Shown piece by piece: positions 1-13,202 of a DNA stretch of 64,000 nucleotides. The translations under genes and the position numbers were made by a program. This DNA comes from Polyodon spathula (Eukaryota; Chordata; Actinopteri; Acipenseriformes; Polyodontidae): contig NC_054552.1 in NCBI RefSeq assembly GCF_017654505.1, forward strand, positions 31,980,097 through 32,044,096, read 5' to 3'. The stretch's first letter is position 1. Each line of letters opens with the position of its first letter. The notes below the pieces were generated by a model. It was not told the origin of the DNA. It was given only the letters and a program-made list of their open reading frames with translations, and searched no databases.

Positions 1-2510
1 TGCATACAATTGGACACAAAAGAAAATCTGGGTGATTCTATTCTAACACAAGCTTAAAAAGATTTTAACAATCGTTGCTATAATAAAAAAAATGAAACGT
101 TTAGAAACTGTTGGAAACTGCTTGGAAAATGTACCCAGAACGGGATTAATTAACGCTATACACAATCTACATTAGAAAGCTGCTATAGTCATCAATTATC
201 ACTGCTTGGAAAAAGATTCAAAGGTGTTGTATTATCATCCAATATCTTACCTTTCCAGCACTCAGGCAGGCATTTTCTATCTCCCTGATAAACAGAGTCA
301 CTTCCAATCATTTTGTACCTGTTATGGTGACAAATAAACTGTTAAAGATGGTCTTTTCAGTTAGCTACAAAGATCTAGTGTGTATCCATTGGTCACTGTC
401 TTCTGTATAATTCATGAGATGACTCCTCTGTGTATTTAGTTATACAGTGCTAGTCAAATGCTGTTTAATTTACAATCTTCACTCCGATCCATTGATTATG
501 GTTACAACGCTCTTGCTGAATAAGCTTAACGTGCTAACAGTGGGACACATGTGTAAGACCTTTCCAATAGCATGGAAATCCATCAGGGTGCAGAAGACCC
601 CACAAGAGGATTTCATGTGAGCATTGTTGAGAAATGGGCATTTAACAGGTTAGACAGAAAAATCCTTAGAAAAACACATTCAAAACGTAAAAAAAAAAAA
701 ACACCTCCCAGTATGGTAAGATGTGTCAGATTTTGTCTAGAAGAGCCAAGTTTATATGTGCATGTACATTATTTAAATTGTAATTTCATTTTTATGAAAC
801 ACTCCAAAAAGCCTTTAAATGAAGATGGTGATTAGCTTACCAGGGCTGAAAGAGTCCTGATTAAGATTGGTTTGATCCTGGTCTACTGCTGATAGAAACA
901 AAGTGATCTGAAATCACTTCCAACTCGGTCTATCAGGTGAAACCGTGGCATAAGAATCAAAGTGGCTAGCTCTGTGTCTAAATTGCTTAGATTCTTGTGG
1001 AATTTAGGAGCGAGTTCCAAATGAATGAAGACTTGTTCTCTGTCACTCTATTTAAACACACAGTATTTCCTGACAAAACATAAAGAAAAGCAGCTGCTAC
1101 AATACACTTTTCCTCTGGGCAAGAACACTTTTACAACGCAGATCCTAATTGGTTAGAACAAGGAATGATTCTGTTCTTCAGAGTTTTGAACCATTTACTT
1201 GATACTGGTGTTTTTGCTAATAAAAAAGCAAAGCATCCCCCATGGCACAATGTAATGTGTAGCAAACAACTCTGCCAGCATGAACAGAGACTTATTAACA
1301 GTGTTGCTACCTGAGCTACAAATTCACAGGCATGCCTAAATGTGGTTTGTGAGATCTGAGTTTTTGACTGCCCAGCAACCTTCCTAGAGGAAATACAGCT
1401 AGTGTTTTTCATTCCTCATCTCACGTCTTCAAAGGGTGCACACCGACGCTGAAGGCAGGCTGCTTTGTTCTCGGCTGGGTCCCCTTTGAAGTAGGAGGCT
1501 AAAGCCACCAGATACCCTGCCACTAATAACATAGCGAGATATGGGCTTCACTGCAGCAGAACAGCACATCAACATACCGCTCTCATGCCATGGGCATTAT
1601 GACTAAACACTAGCTGACTCAAAAAAGCACACTGCAACGCAAATAGCCACGAGGTATAGAAAATGCGACAGCCTAAAGCATGGTCCTCACCTGTGTCTCT
1701 GTCAATCCATTCCAGTTGAAGCCTGGTCTTTAATTAGTTTACTGAAATCCAGGAAGCACTGGTCTAGAGCATGTTTTGCATTGGTATAATGCTGGTCAGT
1801 GTGTACAGGGAGATTTGGATTCTGCTTCTAGATGTTCTGCTTTTCCTAAATACTGAGCAACTGATGTACATTTGTAAATGATCCCTGTGCAGTGGCTATG
1901 CAATCCAAGAATGCGCTTTGAGGTGTTCTACATCTGATTGATTGATATTTTAACTATGTAAATGCTGGTGGTGCTATTATCTGACTCAGACTCCCTCAGT
2001 GTATGTCTGTGTGTGGGTTTTTTTTTTTCCAAAACGAGAATGAAAGGCTACACAGTGAAATTCTAAATGCAGTAATGCATTGCAGCACTTTGGGGAAAAC
2101 TACAAGTAATTTCCATCCTATTGATCCTGTCCCGGCACCAATGACACACTGAGTTATTTAGGAAATTTAATTCAAGTGCGCGCTTTGCTGGAAACTCCAG
2201 GTTCGGTTAGCAAGCATGGCTAGACATTTTAACATTCAGATGTTAACAAAATGCATCATTTGATTACAAATCGGTTTTAAATTACAACTATGAAATGTAT
2301 GCAGGCGGTTTTACTGGCAGATTTGGCTTTGTCATCATTGGATCATTTCAAAAACATGTGGTTTCTCATGCAGACAAACCCCACTGCTAAATAATAACCT
2401 GTCATTTACAAAAGCACAGGCAAGTACAGCAGTGATTTCTATAAGGAGATTCAGAACTGCTTGACTGGATTCTATTATAAGCCATGTATACGTTTGTTAG
2501 GTATACATAT

Positions 2511-2560
2511 GTTATGTATATGTATATATATATAGAAGTATATATATCTAATATATATAT

Positions 2561-2591
<31 letters not shown>

Positions 2592-2615
2592 ATAAACACA
2601 TATATATATATATAT
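2511..2615. repeat. (TA)n microsatellite, interrupted
   Basis: Alternating T and A runs with several interruptions, flanked by ordinary AT-rich sequence. Stop-free frames across it are simple-sequence artefacts. Confidence 0.9.
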
Positions 2616-3829
2616 GTACACAAACCAGTATGTCTTTTTGTCCCCCTTTATACTGAGTGAGTCAGTATAAAGCAGCTACTTGAGGTCCTTCTATTTCTAC
2701 TTGCTGTCAAAACTAACTCATCACATCAGCGACAGACGAGTCAATGCATAAGAATTGCTACTCACAAAACCTCTTGCCATCAAAAAATCCTGCAGAATTT
2801 TGAAATGTTAAAAAAAAAAACATTTCAAATCAGATTTCATAAGACAATATCATATATCATTTATGTCTTACTTCCATCAATATCTGTTTCAATTTTTTCA
2901 TTTTATCACAAACATTTTATTAAAATCCATTACTCAAAAATATGTTCTTTGAGATCTTGAGACTTTCTTATGAACAACAGCAGAAACTTTTCTTGGAAAA
3001 AGACCAGCTGCTTGACGACTGGGTTTAAAAGCAGGGAAGTATGTTCATGCTTTTCCGAGCAGAACAGGCAGGTGGGCTGAAGTCCTTGGAGACCCGCATT
3101 GTCATTAAGACAAACTAGAACAAAATTGAGCAATCCATTAATGACCTGACTGCTCCCCGTGGTCCTGATACTTCTAAGCTGTCACTCTTATAAACTGTCA
3201 ACTCGGCAATACCTGAGCTTCAGCGAGGAGATCAGAAATCCTCCCTCCTGGGACAATGGTTTACCACAGCGATCATGTCTACTCAGCTATCTGGGAAATA
3301 TCACTTATTCAGCCAACTGTTCCACTGCAGAAGCTCCTAGGACGAGGATTTAACATCTCAACCACAGACTCGGTTAGTGGGATGCTTGCTTTGTTTAGTT
3401 TGTTTTCTAGCAATGTATAGCCTAATAATGGAGTGCAGTGTTACTTTTCAGAGTCCTCGGAGACCTGCTGAGAGAATGCGAGCACAAAGGCTTATTATTT
3501 GAATGCACATTGCAGCAGACTGCCTCTCAGGATTCTGGCAGCTCCTAATGCACTTTACAGTGAATGCTCGGCCACCAAGAAAATCAATGAACAACCCTGC
3601 CTCTCTCAGGAAGACACTCTGCCCCACTCCATAGGTACAGTTTAGTGCCAGCATGAAACATCATTGAAGCCATACAATCCTCTACCACTACCAGCAGCAG
3701 GCGCTATTAACTAAGATGAACCAAATGACATACAAAGCCCCATGTCACTATACAGTGTCTGCATAATAAGTCATTCCCCCCCCAATTTCAAAGAACGAGT
3801 CCCAATGTCCCTCGAGATATCATGTAGGA

Positions 3830-3946
3830 CAGGGGGTGCACAATCCAGTCCTCAAGCTCCTGAGACCAGGTCTTCTGTTTAAACTCCTCCAGGTCTCAAT
3901 AAACGAAAACTAGAAAACCAGGAGGGACTGGATTAGTGGACCCCTG
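3830..3946. mobile_element. Short inverted-repeat (MITE-like) element, family A
   Basis: The left end (CAGGGGGTGCACAATCCAGT) is nearly the reverse complement of the right end (ACTGGATTAGTGGACCCCTG), giving terminal inverted repeats of about 22 bp around a short unique core. The same termini, more diverged, occur at 23243-23447 in a MAP2K1 intron, so this is a dispersed family. No transposase is present. The superfamily is not determined because a clear target-site duplication was not seen. Confidence 0.55.
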
Positions 3947-6900
3947 GTGTAGGAGACGCCCCTCTCCCTATCAGCCCCAAAGAGCAGGGAACAAAACATA
4001 CAGGTAGCGCTGGAAATGTGCGCCAGGTCAGTGATGGGCTATGCGTGGGTGAGATATGCATTGTAGTAACCCAGCGGTCCCCTCCATTGAAGATGGAGCT
4101 GGATGATGTGTCTGCTGATTGGTTTGCCATGGTGAAGGCAGGCTCCCTCCATCAGGGTAGTTAAGAACCAGTGAGCTCTCGACTGGCATCCTGAGACACC
4201 TGCACCTCTAAGGGGATGGCAGCCCTAAACTTGCAGGTGCGCTTTAATGACAAATTGGCACAAGTTAAAAAAAACACTCATTAGGCTGCCATTCCATTTC
4301 CTTCTCTCTCTGGAATAAGAAATGCAGTACAGTACATTATCACGGTTGCAGGTAAATGAGGTAACTCCAAGTCCATTTGGTTTTGCTTCTTTGAGCTACA
4401 GTAAAGTTGGCAGCTGACGTTCATAGCTCCCCAATGCTGCAGATACAAGAGAGAGTGCGTCTGTTTAGTTCAGAGTGGAAATGTATACAAACTAGACAGC
4501 CAACAAGGTCCGATTTCTAATGAGGTAGAATGAATCATTAGAACAGGACTCTCAACTACGGAAGAATGTAGCAATCTGAATATATATATGTAAACTTGTG
4601 GGACAAATTACTTATCTGGATTGAACAGGATTCTCGCTCACTAAATATATGGCTTATTCTATATGTATTGATTTTCAAAAAGAATATCTAAGAATAGGCT
4701 CCTTTCAAGTCAGTATCCCTAAGGAAAGGGAGATTTTCTGAAGAATAAAAAAGCGTCAGATCTTGAAATTGAATGGTAGAAGAGGAACAGTCACAGGGAT
4801 CCTCCTATCTCTGGATACCTGTGCTATAGCACAATGCTCCCAGTGTATAGAAAGCATGTAAACTTGAAACTCTATTTGAGAACTTGGTGAATTATTCCTT
4901 TAAACATGCACACTGCAGGAGATGCACAATTAGACCCAGGGCCTTGGCTGAGAAAATGCAGCTCCTTGATTTCATTAGTTTCATTAGTTCTATTCATAGC
5001 TTCAAGGCATTTTCTAATAGAAAACTCGCATGACTATTTCTGATAAGAACAGAATCAGATCTCAATCAATCATCAGCACCTCTCAAATCTCATTTCCTTT
5101 GATGGAGAAGAACAGCATCACAGGCAGCCTCTCTGGAGAGTCGCGGTGGAATTCTCTCCCATCACACAGTCAGCAAAACTGAGATCTGTATAGTGAGGCA
5201 CACAAACAGTTTCTGCAAGTCTGTTGATCCTAGATGAAGAGATTTTCAAGAACAATTGATGCAGAGGAGCTACTCAGCCCTAGAGGCAAACTCCAGCCTG
5301 GTCAGTCTCTACTTTACCTCCTTGGGGAACTAAAGTTTACCAAGTTCACTTTTCACAGTCATTTAGCATTCACCATAGTTTACCATCGTTTGCCTTTTTT
5401 TTCTATGCCATAAGATCAGATTTGATGTTTTCTGGCCTTTGCCCTATAATTGTGTCTGATGTTGGTCTGTCTTGCTAATGAAATATTAACAGCTGCAGGT
5501 AATGCAATGAACAAACACATTGGTAACTGGCCCTCCCTGTTCTGCTGTGCTGATCAGCTAAGACATGGTATCAAAACCACCTGACCCTCTGGACAAAACA
5601 TTAGTTTTTTTCCTTTATGTTTAACTCTAGAGAAACTGTCACTATCCATTTAATCCTGGCTTTCTAATGGCCCTAATGCATTACTCTTTTCAGAACATGG
5701 TCACTTGTTTAGCCTGCGACCCTTTTTCCGAAGGGCATTAGGTCCTTGTAAAGAAGTAATGTATGTTTCCTCAAGTGAACACAATATATTTCTTCTTTTG
5801 TCAGCTCTGTGCTCACACTGCAAGGCAAGAGGCCTCCTGAGAGCTAAAAGCCTTTTACTGGGCTATTCAGCATATCTAACACTGACAGAGGCTCACTCTG
5901 GTTTTGGGCACATTAATATCCCATTTGTGAGGGGGGAGGCGGGGTTGGGAGGGGGGCATTCATGAGCTTTGTTTGTTTGTTCCTTTACCCGCTTCCTGTC
6001 CTGTCCTGTCAGCCAGAAGAGTATTCTTCTGTTTTCAGAATAAAGCGGCTACTGTACAAGAAAGCTTGGGGCGCAGACATTAAAAGAGGTTTTATTTATG
6101 TTGCAACCTTGTATCCTCTTGTGCGCTGTTTCTCCTAGCAAGCTGTTCTTATAACTGAGGCTGTAAATATACGTGAAACAGATTTAGACGTTTACAAGTT
6201 TTCATTCCCGTTTAAGCAGACATATACATTTAAAATGGATTTAATATTTATAGCCGTGGTTATTTATTTTGAATCTCACTGAAACTAAAAATAAAATGTT
6301 GTATTTGCTGAAGAATAATGCAAATTATTTCCCAGTGTAAACTGGAACATGCATGGGTGCCAATACATTTTGTCCTTGGAAATTCTCGTGAGTGTATTCC
6401 GCAGCGAACGCTCCTTCATTAATCAACGCTAATTAAATGTACTGACCCAGCAAACACTCGGATTGCTAGCTGAAAGGGTTTACTAGACTGCAAAACGCAG
6501 AAATAAAATTGTGGGATGTATGAGAAAATGAACGAATGGTTGTTTTAACACTAGGAGAAGATTAATGTTTCCTGTATTAGAAAAAAACATACGAGTGCTA
6601 AAAAGGTGGCACCTCTGGCTAGGTTGAAAGAATCCTATTCAAAGATGTAAAAAAAAAAAAAAATCTGTGCTTTAAAAAGTCTTCATATATTTGTAAAATA
6701 CAAAAATATAGAACCAAACAAAAAAATCTCAAATACTGTACAATAAATACCATCAGTTTCAGTTGCTTCAGTTCCAACTGCTTTGATCAGAAATCTGTAC
6801 CCCAGACCTGACTACATCATTAGTTTTCCATTAAGAAATATGACATTTACATCACTGAATAATGAACTATTTTTGCCAAGGTAGTGTTTGAAGTTTTCCC

Positions 6901-7783
6901 GTGCCTTTTCAATGGTTATACTATGCATTTACCATAGTTGCCCTGCTTTGCCATGTTTAGTAATATGCTTTACCATACTTTGTTATTATTTACAATGCTT
7001 ACCTATGCTTCAACATGCTTTCACTATACTGTATTACACTTTGCTATGCTTTCACTAGGGGAAACATTCATTTGCTACAAATACAGTATTTTGAAAATGA
7101 AGTAGCTTCAGATTACAGTACACTTGCACACGTTGGTGTTGCCTCGACAGTGTTTGCAGTGATTCTGAATGGTATTGGAATTTCACAAGTAATGCCCTGT
7201 ATTCAGTGTTTCATTTAATACTGTACCCAAGTTAAACAAAAACCTTATACATTTTCCAAAATCTAAACAACAACACCAAAACCCACCGAAATGATACATC
7301 TTTACCAACAAAAACAGGAATAAGCATTTCAAAAATCTAACAAAAATCCTTCAATGCCATTACATTGATCTAGGTATCGTCCAGGGGGAAGGGGTGGGGG
7401 TGCATTTGCCCATAACTAAAAAACCATAATGAAAGTTGACTGATGAATGTTATTAAAAAATATGCCATTTAATTAAGCTAAAAGCTTTTTTTTTTCCTTT
7501 CATAGTCAAAACAAAAGATGCATTACAAAATTGCAATGCAAAGTTATGACAAATGCGTCTAAGATAAATTGCTACTGTGCACGCCATGCTCTCATAGTAA
7601 TATGCATGTGAATCTACAGCGTGCGACCTGTTCCCAGTTCAGTTAGTCTTCACGTCCAGCCTGGGACTTTCAGTTCTGATTTGCAGCCCACCTTGCAGCT
7701 CCTTAAAAGCCATCCTCCCACCAATTATAACAAAATACTCATGGCCAGATTTTCCTGTAGATTATTCAGTCTTCTCTTCCTTA

Positions 7784-8026
7784 TAATAATAACAATCATC
7801 TTTATTTTTACATTTTGCCTTTCACAGTGGACCACCATCACAAAGTGCTTTACAAGATACGAGACTAGGGTATGTGAACTATGCATCAGATGCAGAGTCA
7901 CTTGCAAGAACGTCTCACCTGAAAGACGGAGCACAAGGAGGTTTTGCGACTTGCTCAGGGTCACACAGTGAGTCAGTGGCTGAGCTGGGATTTGAACCTG
8001 GCACCTCCTGGTTACAAGCCCCTCAA
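7784..8026 (-). mobile_element. tRNA-derived SINE with L2-like 3' tail (reverse orientation)
   Basis: Read on the minus strand this copy has a tRNA-like head with a B box resembling GGTTCAAATCC. A core follows that resembles the CORE/MIR-type segment (GTGACCCTGAGCAAGTC), then a tail ending in an L2-like motif (AAGTGCTTTGTGATGGTGG). The copy at 58835-59080 is in the opposite orientation and shares all three parts. It is presumably mobilised in trans by an L2-clade LINE that recognises the tail; that step is family knowledge, not visible here. Confidence 0.7.
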
Positions 8027-8090
8027 TTATGGCTTGCTGAAATAAGTGTGGTTTGTGATACTAGGATAGGGGGGGTCCGTATAGCTATAC

Positions 8091-8335
8091 AGTAGTGTGC
8101 AAATGTATTAAAACACCTCAAGATGTGGCATATATATCCTTTATATACCTACCTGCATGAAAACCTCAGGGTGGGAGAATTTCAATCTCCACTCAGTAAT
8201 CAGTGATATAGAAACAACAGGCACTCATGTATGAAAATGTTAGACCACTTTGTGCTTTAATCAGTTGTCTTAAACAACTTCTAAAAAGTCTCATGCATTT
8301 TACCATGTGAGACTCTGTGTTCCATTCTGTTTTAA
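8091..8335 (+). repeat. Interspersed repeat copy 1 of an unclassified family
   Basis: This stretch aligns by eye with 54030-54240. Shared landmarks in the same order are GTAG.GTGCA at the start, CTTTATAT..CTACCTGCAT, ACTTTA.T..GTCTTAA versus ACTTTAATTTGGCTTAA, AAAAGTCT, CATTT.ACC, and GACTCTGTGTTCC versus GGCTCTGTGTTCC. The start (CAGTAGTGTGCAAATGTATT) resembles ends of fish DNA transposons, but no inverted partner was found, so the class is open. Confidence 0.5.
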
Positions 8336-9436
8336 ATGAATTGCATGTGTGGCCATGTTAAAGTCATCAGTTAAATTAGACAATCGCTAATTTGCCTACA
8401 TTGACAGTTTTCCAAGACTTGATTTCATATGCACACCAATCAAAACATCAGAAGCAATGGGGTGTATAATACATGGCACACGGCTGTATATTACACTGTA
8501 TTACTATTACTCTTTAAAAAATCAACAAGCGGTCAATTAAAAAAATATATTAAATGAGCCTTCAAAGAATGCAGTTTATTTTAGTATTTCTAAACAGATC
8601 TATCACAATGCTGAAGGAAACAAAACAAGGTCAATTCACAGGCAAAGCCACTGCAATCAAAATGGCACCTTTTAAGCTTGCACTGTATTTACCAAAGGGA
8701 GAAACACATTTCACTATTCCTAATCAAGCTGGATGGGGTGTGCTGTCTAAAAAAAGAACAGGTTTTAAAAGCAACGGATCATCTGTCAGAAAACAATGAA
8801 ACCATTTACTGCAGCTTTCCGGCTCAGGGCAATTCTTTCTGTGGAAAGTGAGGTTTCTCTGGTGTGGAAATAACAGGTTTTATACAAAACTGTTTTTCAA
8901 AAATCTGAATGTCATGAAATAAAGTTTTATTTTTTTCCCCCAGTAATATGTCTACTTACACACATTAAAAAATACAAAAAAATAACAAGCAACAAATCCA
9001 TAATAAACACAATAGATCAGATTTATAAATATCTGTTGGTCTGAAATCTAAATTTGCACAGTTTATTTTCACAATAATTATGCAAACTACATTTTGGACT
9101 ACAGGTGATAAATATGGCCCAAAAGGATGAAACAAAACCAGGAATTAATACATGAAAAGCCCTGTGTTAGTATTAAATTAAATTTCCATTAAAGCAGAAC
9201 AGGTGAACAGCAATGAAACAGGAGGAGATTGTCAAATAAAGACATGAATTAAATACAAAAGTCTGGCACTGCCATTGCAGTTATAAAGTGTAGCTCCAGT
9301 ATGGCGGCGCCATCAACTTTGATTTAATTCAGGCCTGGGCTTTCCAAGTAAACTAGCTAGCTCAACCAGAAAAACAACAGCAGCCAAAAACCAAACGGCA
9401 GCCAAATTTAACATTGGTATCTAAAGTAAGCCTAGT

Positions 9437-9475
9437 GTGTGCGCGCGCCTGTGTGTGCGTGTGTGTGTGTGTGCG

Positions 9476-9524
<49 letters not shown>

Positions 9525-9534
9525 ATAAAACCCT

Positions 9535-9602
<68 letters not shown>

Positions 9603-9604
9603 TT
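9437..9604. repeat. Compound microsatellite (GT)n then (CTTT)n
   Basis: A GT run with a few C interruptions to about 9523 is followed after a short spacer by an uninterrupted CTTT run from about 9534 to 9604. It creates overlapping spurious open frames on both strands (poly Cys/Val and Lys/Glu-rich), none of which is a gene. Confidence 0.95.
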
Positions 9605-10732
9605 ATTATCCCAGCACAATGAATGAAAACAGAAAACCTAATCCAAAGCCTTTCATATACAACACAAAAGGGTGGAAAAAAAACTATTCCATCCCTATGT
9701 TTATGGCTTGTTCTCTCCAGTAAGATAAAATCATCCGTTACAAACGGAATTGTGAAAACGTGCCAGAGATTGCTGAAGCACTGACATAAGAACTTACGTG
9801 ATGAACCAATCAAATGGGCAGCTGGTGCAATCCATTCCCATTTCAGACTGTTTTAAGGAATTTTTTTATGGAATGTTTTTAAAGAATGTTTCTATAAACA
9901 TTCCCACAGATTAAACAGTGCTCAACCAATCAATCAAAATTATTATTATTATTTTTTTTTTTTTACAGTCCTTAAAAATGTTCATTTAATAAAATGAAAA
10001 ACACAGTTCTCCTAATTTGTTGAAGGTAAATTAAATCAAATTTCTAGAAATTTGTGATATTTACTCATATTTTCATGCAATTTCTTTTTTTTTCCTTAGA
10101 ATATAAAATAAATTGTTTTAATAGCTATTTTTTGCGAAGTGCCCTCAATCCTTTGCTCAATGGGGGACACCTACAGGCAGAGTGAGTTGCTGCAGTTTCT
10201 GCTTACCAAAGCCCTGCTTCCACTCATTAAATACAAGTCTTTCTGAAGACAGGAACGGATCGATAGTGATTCTGGGGTTGTTTTTTCCAGTTCTTGAAGG
10301 ACAGCCACTCACCTTATCTCAGACAATGGTGACCCTCCTGTCTAATTCAATCAACACCCACAAACTAACATATCAATTTCAGATCAGCTTGCTCTGAGCC
10401 ACTTCAACAGCGTGTACTGCAGTGCTGCCTCAATACATTGTGAGATGTGGAAGAAACGCCAACACGTGTGCTTGCCAAATAAATAAATAAATCAATAACA
10501 TCAAAAGCAAATGAATACATCAAACAATGGAAGTCATGAAGCGAAATATGTTCCTGTATTTTTCCTTTAGTAATGAATTATATATGTTTACATTATTATT
10601 TTATAATCTCATTATTGACATAAATTGGGCTTCAAACATGTACAATATTTAGGATATTTTATAATGTAATATACTGTATATGCTACACGAAATCCCGTTC
10701 TACTGACTACATCGCAGAAGAACACTACCATA

Positions 10733-10733
<1 letters not shown>

Positions 10734-10769
<36 letters not shown>
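10734..10769. repeat. (TTA)n microsatellite
   Basis: Uninterrupted ATT/TTA trinucleotide run of about a dozen units. Confidence 0.9.
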
Positions 10770-10982
10770 TACCCATAAATAGAGTGAATCATATTGATCT
10801 ATGGGATCATTTTGAAAAGGTAACAACTTTGATTAATATTATTTTATCAGCATGTGAACGGCTGGTTTCACAATCCCCGATTATCATAGGCTAACCTCCA
10901 AGATCAGCTTTTTATCTGGATCTGTAAAACTTAGTGGCGCTTAAAGCAAAACAAAAACCAGACAGGCAACACGTCTCTTACT

Positions 10983-11669
10983 GGAATTAGCCAGGAGCCC
11001 TGCAAGGTGCGTTTGGCGACATGTTCTATTACTGTCTGCAGAATTAGCCAGGAGCCTTGCAAGGTGCGTTTGGCGACATGTTCTATTACTGTCTGCAGAA
11101 TTAGCCAGGAGCCCTGCAAGGTGCGTTTGGCGACATGTTCTATTACTGTCTGCAGAATTAGCCAGGAGCCCTGCAAGGTGCGTTTGGCGACATGTTCTAT
11201 TACTGTCTGCAGAATTAGCCAGGAGCCCGGCAAGGTGCGTTTGGCGACATGTTCTATTACTGTCTGCAGAATTAGCCAGGAGCCCTGCAAGGTGCGTTTG
11301 GCGACATGTTCTATTACTGTCTGCAGAATTAGCCAGGAGCCCTGCAAGGTGCGTTTGGCGACATGTTCTATTACTGTCTGCAGAATTAGCCAGGAGCCCT
11401 GCAAGGTGCGTTTGGCGACATGTTCTATTACTGTCTGCAGAATTAGCCAGGAGCCCGGCAAGGTGCGTTTGGCGACATGTTCTATTACTGTCTGCAGAAT
11501 TAGCCAGGAGCCCGGCAAGGTGCGTTTGGCAACATAATCAGTTACTGTCTGCAGAATTAGCCAGGAGCCCTGCAAGGTGCGTTTGGCGACATGTTCTATT
11601 ACTGTCTGCAGAATTAGCCAGGAGCCCGGCAAGGTGCGTTTGGCAACATAATCAGTTACTGTCTGCAGC
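10983..11669. repeat. 57-bp minisatellite, about 12 copies
   Basis: A 57-bp unit (beginning ATTAGCCAGGAGCCCTGCAA) is repeated about twelve times with very few differences. Two variant sites recur: CCCTGCAA versus CCCGGCAA, and GCGACATGTTCTATTAC versus GCAACATAATCAGTTAC. The second variant appears twice near the right end, which points to a later multi-unit duplication. Because 57 is divisible by three and the unit has no stop in some frames, both strands show long repetitive open frames. Adjacent copies abut without spacers, so this is not a CRISPR-type array. Confidence 0.95.
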
Positions 11670-12229
11670 AAACTTTCCCGATCGACGGATTGGTCATATG
11701 AAAAGTTCCACTTCTCGAGCTTGCTCCCGGCGCCTGTCTAATGCAGTACTGACTGTACAGATTGCCACAGCTCCTGGGCAGAACACGGCGCAATGGAGCA
11801 GTGAGCGTTCTCTGTGTTCCAAACATTCCACACCTTCTGTTCAAAATCATTAGCATCCTATCGAGGCCAAAACGTGAACCTCCTCTTCAGCTGTCTATTC
11901 CAGCTCTTCTTAGTTAGCATAAAGGTATACGACTTGCATATGCGTAATTCTTACCAACTGCATCACGCTCTGCAACAACAAGAAGCACCTTTAACTTGGA
12001 ACTTCTGAGTTGACAAGACCAGTAACTGCACACGTTTCAACTGAACCTTTTGCTTTTTATTCTGCAGCACCATGGCTCAAATACATTAACGAAGTGCTAA
12101 CAAATTCTGTATTGCAATTCAGCGTGAAACCCTGCTTAATCTAATGTACTTCATTTACTGCACAGTTGTCAGTGAGTACGCTTACTTCTTCATAGCACTG
12201 CAAAAATGCACAGTATGTGAAAAACAACC

Positions 12230-12245
<16 letters not shown>

Positions 12246-12309
<64 letters not shown>

Positions 12310-12328
12310 GATATATATATATATATAT
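12246..12328. repeat. (TA)n microsatellite
   Basis: Long TA run with a short CGATA interruption near 12309, preceded by a short GT run. Confidence 0.95.
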
Positions 12329-12624
12329 GTACCTTCAGGGTTATTATAGTATACTATGAAGTAATACATGCAGTCAAGTGACTGTATACTTCATTCAGTA
12401 TTAAGCACTTGTAATTTGTTCACTTACTTCTTGTTGCATCATAAACTATAATAGAAGAGAAAACTAGTTGTATATAAATGCCCGGTACAAACGCTCATCA
12501 ACGAACCGACCATCATAATAAACTAAATGACTATGACATTAAAGGAGACGTTGGATATTTAACTCCGGAAATACACATTGATACACATGAAACATGCAAT
12601 AAATAACGAGACATTCAAAATGCA

Positions 12625-12625
<1 letters not shown>

Positions 12626-12701
<76 letters not shown>
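12626..12701. repeat. (TA)n microsatellite
   Basis: Uninterrupted AT/TA run. It gives a poly Ile-Tyr pseudo-ORF. Confidence 0.95.
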
Positions 12702-12703
<2 letters not shown>

Positions 12704-13115
12704 CACACCTCAACGAGAACCATGCATCACCTCTCCTTCAATTCAAGCAATGTCTTGGTAAAATATTTGTATAACGATAATGAAGAGTGAATTAGTGAAA
12801 GAAAAGGTTATTACTTCAAGTAGCAGTGGAAAGTTTTTAAGTGCACGCTGTCACTCAGATGCTGTGCAGTCTCTGCATACTCCTCATCGCCGGTCCAGAA
12901 TAAGCGCAGCTCCCCCGGCGCATCTCCTCGCCTCTCTGTACCGCAGCTCGTCTGAACGGGGAAGAGCGCGGCCCACTTTAAACACGTGTTACGTCACAGA
13001 CCGTGGTGCTGAAGCTGGCTGGGGCGGGTGCATCCTCTTCACCTGCTGTAGCGCTTTGAAGATATATATTTAAAAAAATACACAGACACGCACACACACA
13101 CATGCACACACACAC

Positions 13116-13202
13116 CTTCTTCTTCTTCTTCTTAGTATTATTATTAGTATTATTATTAGTAGTAGTAGTAGGAGTAGTTGAAGTATTGTTGTTATTATTA
13201 TT
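13116..13202. repeat. TTC / TTA / GTA trinucleotide tract
   Basis: A short TTC run passes into degenerate TTA and GTA repeats. Confidence 0.8.

Larger units (their letters stand above)
1..10980. other. Intergenic region, no gene recognised
   Basis: No exon with convincing homology, splice signals and sustained coding potential was found on either strand. The open frames are short and have no recognisable domain. What can be supported are interspersed elements (3830-3946, 7784-8026, 8091-8335), microsatellites (2511-2615, 9437-9604, 10734-10769) and poly-A/T tracts. In human the gene on this side of DIS3L is MEGF11, transcribed away from it. No MEGF11 EGF-like exon could be identified, so the region is best treated as intergenic or as far-upstream or intronic sequence. 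The AT-rich, repeat-poor stretch around 6060-6480 is a reasonable place to look for conserved non-coding sequence, but nothing in the window alone proves it. Confidence 0.6.

Noticed and set aside
7015..7218. 67-codon open frame in the degenerate repeat patch
   Set aside because: Built partly from the GCTTTACCATG-like repeat and without homology.
9362..9813. Several open frames on both strands with poly Cys/Val or Lys/Glu/Arg repeats
   Set aside because: Products of the GT and CTTT microsatellites.
10931..11671. 246-codon repetitive protein, or CRISPR-like array
   Set aside because: Tandem units abut with no unique spacers and both strands are equally open, so it is a minisatellite in a vertebrate genome.
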